From Calliopum simillimum (Eukaryota; Arthropoda; Insecta; Diptera; Lauxaniidae), in assembly GCA_951812925.1 (NCBI GenBank), contig OX638370.1:46627948-46691947 (forward strand): DNA of 64,000 nt, given 5' to 3'. The notes under the pieces were generated by a model. The model was given only the letters and a program-made list of their open reading frames with translations. It did not search any database and was not told the origin of the DNA. Each line of letters opens with the position of its first letter. The first letter of the stretch is position 1. Of the stretch, positions 56,465 through 64,000 are shown piece after piece. The position numbers and the translations under genes are program-made.

Positions 56465-57950
56465 TCAAATATCTGCGTCCCGCAGATTAGCATAAAAAGT
56501 GGCGGGATCCTTCGGGACTATCTTTATTTCAGGGTTGACCTGATCCTTGGTGATATTTTGATGCAAGCCGGGGATCTTGACGTCTGCAGTCACTTTTCTC
56601 CAGATAATATAACAGGCTGTGGCTATAGCTAACAAAATTAATGCCTGTATGGCGGTGGAAAGGTGAAAATTCGCTCCGAGGGTACTGAGGCGCTTGATGT
56701 TATCCAGGCTCACTTCATGAACGTACTCTAAGTTTAACTTTAGGCCGTGATTCGTCAGATTAGTCAGGACGGACGGCAATGCTTGCAATTTCTTGGCTAT
56801 CGTGCTTGAAAAATTTCGGCTACCAATGCTCACTGTTTCGTTGTTTAGTTGAATAACAAATGTGCCATTTAGGACTCTTTCCTGATTTTCTCCTTTTATC
56901 ATTCCTCTGAAATTAGTTAGAAATATGGTGTTGTCGTTAATGAGTTCAATTGTTTCTCCATTGTCGGCTTCAAAGTGACATCTTGCATTTCCTCCTTTGA
57001 TAAGTTTTGGTAGGCAATCGTCTTCAGGTAACTTCTTTACTGAATTTCCCTCACAGATTGTTGCGTTGTTAATTGAGGTGCAGCTACCCGCAATTCCAAA
57101 TGTCTCGTCCTCGCTTACCAAGAATTCCTTATATTCGAGATCCACTCGCCTGCCCTTTAATGATGCGGCTCTTGCTAGCAATAGACGATAGGCTGTAGGT
57201 TTCACCTTTGGTACGGAAAGCAGGTAAATGAGAGTTGTTCCATTCGAATAAATTGACGGCTTAGCGTACTCCATTGCTTCAACCAGGTTCTGATATGGAA
57301 GTGTTTGTTCCTCAAATATCACGCGTTCGATTTCAGACTGGTCCAACAGATTGGTGTTGACTATTCCTGTTTTCGCCATTTGAGAGGCTCGTACAATTTC
57401 GGATATTTGCTCCTTCAGGACCAGGACCTTGCTAGACAAAAAAATCTCAAGGCTTGCAGCATTAATACCCTTGTCGATGTGATTCGCGTAGCTTGCTATA
57501 TCGTTGGCTTTTTGGACAGCTTCCCGTGTAGCATTAAAGAGTCTTCTGTTTATTAAAAATTGGTTGTTGTTGTTATTTACCAGGTCGTCCTGGCTACGTA
57601 GAATGCAATCCCAGTCCGTTGCGTCTGGCGATCCAGCAATCCATTTCCACGCTGACCCAATCCAGTTTATGGAGCGACTTTTCCGTATCCTACCCTTTTG
57701 TAGCTCGTCAAGGCGAAGTTTTGTTTGGTTGAGGTGGAATTCGATGATAGTCTTCATTGGATTTTGGTCCAAGTCATGCTCAACGGCATCTGATATTTCG
57801 GTGATGATATTGTTAAAGTGTTCCAGATCTATGGCGTGCACCAACTTGAAGTGTCCATTAATTATCCATCCGCTTCCATGTTGGATAGTGACAAGCGGAG
57901 AGCTATAATCGTATACGTCGAATGCGGAGACCCCAGCAATTATGAGCAGC
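56465..57950 (-). CDS. env: Errantivirus envelope-like protein (env)
   Basis: Membrane fusion glycoprotein of an insect endogenous retrovirus, related by family knowledge to baculovirus F-type fusion proteins. The clear part is 459 residues (to 57844), with the frame open further upstream to about 57947. Upstream residues include a hydrophobic run that looks like a signal peptide. A dibasic cleavage-type motif RIRKSR lies at residues 52-57 of that part, followed by a hydrophobic segment. Several N-glycosylation sequons (NxS/T) are present. A membrane segment (ILLAIATACYIIW) at about 398-416 precedes a short cytoplasmic tail. No ATG starts the frame; env of this group is made from a spliced mRNA, and a candidate acceptor AG follows a pyrimidine-rich run near 57950. 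The visible part is uninterrupted. Confidence 0.85.
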
Positions 57951-58499
57951 CTAACTTACCATTATGGAAATAGGAAATATGTTAATACAATAAGGTTTTA
58001 AATTTACAGATAGCTTTAAGGTGTGTCCCTTCAAGAGAGATCTATATTTTTACTGAGTCGTCACAGCGACTTTTTAAGTTAAAATTTTTCTTATTTAATT
58101 ATAAGCAATTTTCTTAGGGAAAAGTGGCTTCAACTTCAATATTTTGTCGCTTCCAGTTCTAACGCAACCACTTCTAAAAGACTTCAATTTTACAGTTAAA
58201 TTTGCCACTTGTAATTACCAGCAAAATTTAAAATTTTTCGTTTAATGAAATTAATCACCATTTTTCCCATTTCATTACAGTATGGTTAGCACTAATTTCT
58301 TTTTTATCTTAAACTTCTAGTTTTATACCTTAAACCTTCTATTATTTTATACTGTTACTTTTACCTTACACAAGTAGGTAAGTAATTTTTCGCAAATTTT
58401 GTGGCTCTAACTTGTTAAAATATTGAATATTATTACATGTCATATTATTATAGTTTTATTACGGTGGAGTCCCCTCCTTTTTATCCTTCTTTTTTCTTT
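57951..58499. other. pol-env intergenic segment of errantivirus
   Basis: About 550 bp of AT-rich sequence between the pol stop and the env frame, with the candidate env splice acceptor at its left edge (TTTCCTATTTCC then AG on the minus strand). In better-known gypsy-group elements pol and env are closer together or overlap. Confidence 0.5.
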
Positions 58500-61400
58500 T
58501 TACCTATTGGTATTTTTAATATGGGCTTTATGGATCCTTCTTCCCCCATCCGTTGCCACTGTCACCCTATTATCTCTACTGACAATTTCTCTCTTATAGA
58601 GTGGCTTCTGCTTAGCCCTGATTTGCTTATTCCTTACATATACAACATCCCCTTGGTTGTATTCTTTTGGGTCTTGCCTTCTCCTATTCATTCGTAAGTT
58701 GCGTACCTCCTGATTTTCTCTGATTTGAGCTCTAACATCATTGAAAACTCTGTCACGAAAATTAGTTAAATTTTGATAATTTATTCGCTGTGTTCTATTA
58801 AAAAAGATATCGCTCGGTTTCTGTTTGGTTAAGGAATGAACTGAATTGTTATAACGATCTACTGCAATATACAGTAGTTCTTTTGGACTTGTATTCCTTA
58901 TTTCCCTCTGGAGGCAGCGATATATTTCAATAATGGTCGAGTGAAGTCTTTCTATTTGTCCGTTGACTTCACTCCTTTGAACCGGGGTTTGATAAAGTTC
59001 CACACCTAGATTTCTTATGTAGTTAGAGACAGTTGGACTCATAAAACCTTTCTCGTTGTCTGTAACTATCATTTTTGGAACCGTGAAGTAGTGTAAAACC
59101 TTTGCAAACTTGCTTCGCAGGTGCACCGCAGATTTATTCCTCAGGTGAAAAAATTTCGCAAATTTAGAAAATTTATCCACACAGCTTAGAAATTTACTAC
59201 CCTGTAATTCAAAAATATCTACGTGTAGAATATCGCAGGGGTTATTAGGAATGGGTGTGTTTTTCAGTTTTGGAACGAACGGATGCCTATCGTACTTATT
59301 TAATTTGCAGACCTCACAGGCTCTTGTGTAATGCCTTATACGACTTGACATTTTTGGGAAATAATAATTTTCTAGTATTTGTACCCTATTCTCTAGAGGA
59401 TTTCTATGTGCCCTTTTGTGCTCTGCCTCAATTATCCTGCAGACGTTTTCTTCATTGGCGATATCTTCCACCAACCTTTGAGTTATTCTTACCTTATAGT
59501 AGAGGAAATGTTCGCAATAGATATCTTGAAGCAACTGAATGTGATTTTCAGGTATTTTTATCCCATTTATTACTGACGGATTTAGCCTGGCTTTCAAGAC
59601 TTGAATCAGTATATCCTTTTCGATTCTGTCCAACGTTACAAAGTGGCGAGTGTAACCATTGTGAGGATTAATGTAGCTAAACAGTTGTTTTCCCTCTCGA
59701 ATGACGATTTGATTCTTAAATACGTTCAATGGTGCCTCAACGTGTGGTATTAGGTCACTTGCATCCTGATCGGCGCTATGTATTGTACCTTCACTTGCAG
59801 AAATGGTTTCTGAAGTACCCTCATTAGCCGCTACCACACTATGATTTCCCTCTGATGCTGTGTCTGTACCAGAATTTGAAAGGATATTTACCTGAGTCTT
59901 AAGCCTCGATAGAGCATCTGCCACCAAGTTTGATTTACCAGGCTTGTAAATCAACTCGTGGTTGTACTCTTCGATCCTGGCTTTCCAGCGCTTTAGTTTT
60001 GCATTGTAGTTTCGGTTTCCCAGCGCGAACGTCAATGGTTGGTGGTCGGTATAAATACGGATTTTCTTTGCCCCATAAAGATAAGAGCGCAGATTATCTA
60101 GTGCCCACACAATAGCTAGCATTTCCCTTTCGTTTGTAGCGTAACCTTCCTCAGTTCTACTCAGTGATCGCGATATGTACGAGATAGGTCTGTCTTTACC
60201 ATGTTCGCCCTGAGACAAAACCGCCCCTATTGCATAGTTCGATGCGTCGGTAGTGAGGTTAAAAGGTTTCTCAAAATCAGGGAATGCCAGCACGTCAGCA
60301 GACATTAATAATGTTTTCAAATCGTCAAAAGCCTTGAGTCCATTTGTATCAAGAACAATTTTAACTTTTTTGGAAGCGTTAGCTTTGACTTGGGCATACT
60401 CGCCCCTAGTTAAATTTGTCAAGGGTTTTGCCACTTTCGCGTAATCACGTATAAACTTCCTATAATACGAAGTTAGTCCGAGGAAACTTTTAAGTTCCTT
60501 TAAACTTTTTGGGGGAGCAATATTTTGGATGGCAATCACCTTCTTTTCATCTGGCCTTATTCCATTAGCAGTTACTATATATCCCAAAAACTCGACTTCA
60601 TTCTTCATGAAATGAGTTTTATCAAGATTCACCCTTAGGTTGGCTTCGCGTAGCCTTGAAAATATAGTCTCGACATTCCTAAGGTGTTCGTCTTCCTCCG
60701 CGCCGTATACAATGATGTCGTCAATGTACACGTAGCAAATTCTACCGATAAACTCCTTAAGCACGTCGTCTATCATCCGCTGAAAAATAGCTGGCGCGTT
60801 TTTCAAACCAAAGGGTAACCGGAGAAATTCGTATTTACCGTTCATTGTGGAAAACGCCGTTTTGGGGACATCGGACATTTTCATTGGAATTTGATGGAAG
60901 CCCGAGGTCAAATCCAATGTCGTAAAATATCTTGCCTTGCTAAGGCTGGCCAATGTGGAGTTAATGTCTGGTATAGGGTAGGTATCGGGGACGGTGACGG
61001 CGTTCAATCGTTTAAAGTCGATCACCATTCGGTACTGTTCTCCCCATTTGGCTTAGGCTTCTTCGGCACTACCCAAACTGGGGAGTTATATGGACTTCTT
61101 GAGCGTCTGATAATTCCTTCGTCAAGTAATTCCTGCACCTGCCTTTCTACTTCGGCCCTCATGCTGGTAGGATATGGATAGCTTTTGGTGTAAATCGGCT
61201 CATCAGTCGTGGTCTTAATTTCAGCCCTGACTGTTGTGCCTGCAATCTCTTTACCGTTTATTGGTCCGAAGAGGGGTTGGTGCATGTTTATAATGTGGTG
61301 TAGTTTTTTTTGCGTGTCCTTGGGAAGACTATTATCCAATACTGGGTAAACTTGTTTAGATATTTTTTCAAGAAGGGGTATTTTTATATTGGGGCTTAGC

Positions 61401-61681
61401 ATTAAAAGATTTTGTTTTCTATCAATTACTGCTTCTAATTCTTTAAGGGTATCGTCACCGATTAATCCATCGAAAGCAACAAGTCCTGGCAAGACATAAA
61501 ATGTAATAAGGGTATCATTTCCAGCTTTTTGGAAGAACCTGCCCTCGACTTTTTCAGATATCAAGACTTGGCCCCCAGCGGATTCAACGGAGAAAGATTT
61601 GGGCAACTTAACGCTATTTTTTGCAAGACGTGGATTAATAAAATTTTTGTTAGCACCAGTGTCCACAAGGAATTTCCACAC
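58500..61681 (-). pseudogene. pol: Errantivirus pol: protease, RT, RNase H, integrase (one frame break)
   Basis: Polyprotein for retroviral replication. First part (61681-61022): protease with FLVDTGANKNF as active site, then the RT N-terminus with WVVPKKPKPNGE. The frame then shifts at about 61030 inside RT. Second part (61028-58500, 842 residues): RT catalytic box VYIDDIIVYG (residues 99-108), the connection motif FLGLTSYYRKF, RNase H (about 258-377, with TTDASNYAIGAV, TDHQPLTF and VADALSRL), and integrase with an HHCC zinc region (about 540-590). The integrase core has HVDIFEL, DNEKGF and NGQIERLHSTI, the DDE residues. Apart from the single frame change everything is well preserved, pointing to a young insertion. 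Entry is by ribosomal frameshift from gag; the pol frame is open back across the gag stop. Confidence 0.9.
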
Positions 61682-61704
61682 TGTGCCTTCACTGCCTACG
61701 TACT

Positions 61705-62898
61705 CTATGTAAGGTACGCTGGATAGGCCCCGTCCATAAAATTTAACTGATCCATCTCCACGTTTGCTGCGACACTTTCCGCATAACGGGTTTCCTCCCG
61801 ATCCTGCTCAAGGTATTCGTTGTCTGTCGTTTGGATGTTAAACATCCTTTGATGCTTTGGACGATAATTGTCTGACCCATACCTCCTTTTGAAGGAATTA
61901 GCTCGTGGCCTGTTCATATAATTTACCTGTCGAGATTGTCCGGAATGGTCAACTTCCATCTTTATCGCCGGCCTAGGTGCGTCTGGTCTTAAGGGAATGG
62001 CCTGGTGATTATTTCCTGACCAGCCACCTCGTCTGATCTGATCGGTACCAGCAAATTTCCTTGGGAACAGTGGAGGAGGGATATCCCTATTCGTCATCTG
62101 GTTTATGGGTATTGTAACTGAGTTACGCGCAGCTGCATTGTGTAATGGATAACTCCTGTAGTTCAGGTTCTGAATATCCAAGCACAAGGTATAAGCCTCC
62201 GGTAGGCTCGTTGGTTTCTGGACAATTATCATTCTTGAAAGATCCCCATTCAACCCCCTTATGAATACATCAAGCGCTCGGTTGCGATAAGTCTCCACCA
62301 ATGCTTGCATTGTTTCCAATGAATGGTTGTCCGATTTGAGTTTATTTACTATAAGGGAAAACTGGTGGTTCACTCTAGCGTAAAATTCATCTAAGCGCGA
62401 TGCTCCTTGCACCAGCTGACCCAGCTGGTGTTCCAGGGTGCGGATGTCCCTCTTATCCGCGTAGTGCAAGGACAGGCACGATTTCATTGCCGGCCAATCA
62501 TCGTCAAATACATGGTTAGAAATCAAAGCTTTATTAGCGTCCCCCCTAATTTTTCCTCTGATACTTTTGATGATTGCCCTATAGATTGGCTTCGCACGTA
62601 CGATTTTATAATCATCTAGTATGCCCTCGACCATATTGACCCAGGACATGTACTGAGCCTCATCCCCCTCGAAGGCTTGCAACTCTTTTACTGCATCAGG
62701 GAGCCTACGAATTTCCTTAAGCTCCTCCTCTGAGGACGGCCCTCGCAATGGTGTGGGAGGTAGATCCCTATGGGCAGCTGAACGCGCCTGGTTTGATTCT
62801 TCTAGCTCGCGAATTCTAGTTTCCGCCCTCCTTAACTCTTGCATGAGCGACCCGACAGCGTCGGTTAGCTCAGTGACAGAATGGGTCAAAGCATCCAT
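61705..62898 (-). CDS. gag: Errantivirus gag
   Basis: Structural capsid polyprotein, 397 residues, starting ATG at 62898 (MDALTHSVTELTDAV). It has an N-terminal coiled-coil-like segment (about 15-45), then the capsid-like region (FEGDEAQYMSWVNMVEGI, and FYARVNHQFSLIVNKL with EVTYRNRALDVFIRGL-type helices). A basic, Arg-rich C-terminus follows with MEVDHSGQ and RPRANSFKRRYG. No CCHC zinc knuckle, as in several gypsy-group Gags. Uninterrupted. It ends ...PAYLT 24 bases before the first residue counted for pol, with the two frames overlapping. Confidence 0.85.
   Translation of the reverse strand: MDALTHSVTELTDAVGSLMQELRRAETRIRELEESNQARSAAHRDLPPTPLRGPSSEEELKEIRRLPDAVKELQAFEGDEAQYMSWVNMVEGILDDYKIVRAKPIYRAIIKSIRGKIRGDANKALISNHVFDDDWPAMKSCLSLHYADKRDIRTLEHQLGQLVQGASRLDEFYARVNHQFSLIVNKLKSDNHSLETMQALVETYRNRALDVFIRGLNGDLSRMIIVQKPTSLPEAYTLCLDIQNLNYRSYPLHNAAARNSVTIPINQMTNRDIPPPLFPRKFAGTDQIRRGGWSGNNHQAIPLRPDAPRPAIKMEVDHSGQSRQVNYMNRPRANSFKRRYGSDNYRPKHQRMFNIQTTDNEYLEQDREETRYAESVAANVEMDQLNFMDGAYPAYLT
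61738..61744 (-). promoter_or_regulatory. Candidate -1 frameshift slippery heptamer (gag-pol)
   Basis: On the minus strand the heptamer A AAT TTT lies in the gag frame in the X XXY YYZ phase, about 30 bases before the gag stop. The pol frame is the -1 frame and is open across this point. Whether a stimulating structure follows is not clear. Confidence 0.5.
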
Positions 62899-64000
62899 AG
62901 TTTTTTTTATTTAAATTTTTTTCTTAGGTATTCAAAAAAGAAGTAAAAGGAGATGACTCACCGAATATATAACGTTTTTATCCTTGAAATAAATGTCTCT
63001 ATGTTTCCTTACAATTGTAGCATTTCTTTCCTTTAGTTTTTTTGAAATTCCTCAAGTTTTTCTGAAATTAAGAAAAAAAAATTTTATTATTTGCTATTAC
63101 AATACCGTGTTCTTATGGTAACGGCGACATTTAGTCTCGGTTATTGCCGTGTTATCCCGTTTAGTTGTCAACAAATCAATTGTATTCAACCGACTAGGGC
63201 ACAAATCGCAATTAATATTTATCTTTAGCGATCTCCAACATGTTCTCATGTGAATGTTGGAAAGTAGCGGAGGCGGAATGTTACCCGTGTTCCCATGTGT
63301 ACGAGTAACTTCGCCCAATGGACGCACCAAAACCTCCGTGGGTGCTACTATCGCACAGAAAAAATACCCGAATCAGAGCAAAAAATGCGAATTAAAATTA
63401 TTCAAATTTCCAGGCGTTGTTTTAAACACCTCACAAAAACTGGTAAACTGTAAATAAAGTTGCCAAGCTTTCCGCCGGGGACTTGAAACCACCACGATTA
63501 CCATTTTAGCGGAAAACCAAACAAATCTTGTGTGCACCGACCCTGCCGCCATGCTTGTGTATTAGAAAAAAAAAAAAAAAATAATAAAAAATAATAAATA
63601 AATAAAAACAAAAAAAAAGTTTTAAATTAACCGCAGAAATAATTTTAAATTTGATTTAATTAATCTTATTGGTGCCGGGTGGCAATAGTGGACAATGGTT
63701 AGTCACTGTGGCTCAATTGTTTACTTATTTTGTCACATTCACCTTATTATTTTCCCCAACCAGAGGTCCTTACCGTGGGTCGGGGGATTCTCTGGTACCC
63801 CCCAAAATATCAAGCAAAGGTACCATCACTTTTTATTTATTTATTTATTTCCCCAACCAGAGGTCCTTACCGTGGGTCGGGGGATTCTCTGGTACCCCCC
63901 AAAATATCAAGCAAAGGTACCATCACTTTTTATTTGCCACCGCGCACTAGTACACTGATTGCCACAACCCTGCCATCGGGATTTCCAATTCTCAATAACA
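62899..64000 (-). other. Errantivirus 5' leader or flank, no 5' LTR found
   Basis: From the gag start to the window edge no copy of the 351-bp LTR is seen. On the minus strand a splice-donor-like CGGTGAGTC lies near 62957-62966, upstream of the gag ATG, which could serve env splicing. A poly-T/A-rich stretch is near 63565-63625. The tandem repeat at 63751-63935 lies here. The leader would be over 1.1 kb if it all belongs to the element, longer than usual; alternatively the element is 5'-truncated. Confidence 0.45.
63751..63935. repeat. Tandem duplication, 97-bp period
   Basis: TTTCCCCAACCAGAGGTCC and the following approximately 80 bp (GTGGGTCGGGGGATTCTC, GGTACCCCCCAAAATATC, AAGGTACCATCAC) occur twice, at 63751 and 63848, joined by (TTTA)n. 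The copies are essentially identical, so the duplication is recent. Confidence 0.85.

Noticed and set aside
59255..59671. 138-codon plus-strand ORF (and other plus-strand ORFs between 56.4 and 62.6 kb)
   Set aside because: Antisense shadows of the well-supported errantivirus env, pol and gag frames.

Overview
This is AT-rich insect nuclear DNA, most likely from a higher fly. The element types point that way: a gypsy/errantivirus, mariner, Transib, hAT, pogo, a Helitron, and a dispersed block with an ACGGACATGGCT...AATATATATACTT signature. No intact host gene is recognisable. Nearly everything that can be identified is transposable-element sequence, deeply nested. No CRISPR, rRNA or functional tRNA was seen.

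Layout, 0-20 kb. 0-2.6 kb: a decayed Ty3/gypsy-type gag-protease-RT-RNase H on the minus strand, split by a 267-bp inverted-repeat element. 2.6-10.4 kb: a cluster of inverted-repeat elements, including a 3.8-kb TTAA-flanked element carrying two insertions with 5-bp duplications and CAC termini (Transib-type). 10.6-12.5 kb: a broken but nearly full-span Transib transposase (RAG1-core relative), minus strand. 13.7-17.8 kb: repeat remnants, a truncated dispersed element and one weak secreted-protein-like ORF. 18.4-20.3 kb: a 1.9-kb palindrome.

20-31.6 kb: a broken gene of an uncharacterised multicopy zinc-finger/'FTGCD' family. It is interrupted by inverted-repeat blocks, by a 1.56-kb insertion with a CCCG duplication, and by a mariner. 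Further right, a second Transib-type copy carries an hAT element with a perfect 8-bp duplication; the first copy shows the matching empty site. 32.5-39.3 kb: a three-level nest, a palindrome holding a pogo element that itself holds a 3.4-kb palindrome. 40.3-41.7 kb: another palindrome. 43.4-45.5 kb: an RTE-type LINE split by a 1.65-kb TA-flanked element. 46.5-48.4 kb: a Helitron-like element and a foldback with tandem monomers. 48.7-49.1 kb: a second fragment resembling the zinc-finger family. 49.2-50.8 kb: another palindrome.

50.9-55.7 kb: a 3.7-kb degenerate hAT transposon with transposase remnants, terminal repeats and an 8-bp duplication, with a 1-kb non-autonomous hAT inside it and a second inverted copy just outside. 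56.1-64 kb: a young errantivirus (insect endogenous retrovirus) on the minus strand with 3' LTR, env, pol and gag. It has one frame break in RT; its 5' LTR is not in the window.

The most notable theme is the Transib set: a transposase remnant plus three non-autonomous copies of two families, whose ends look like V(D)J recombination signals (CAC-starting heptamer, spacer of about 12 or 23 bp, A-rich nonamer) with GC-containing 5-bp target duplications. Several comparisons within the window give exact empty sites, so insertion order and duplications can be read directly from the sequence.
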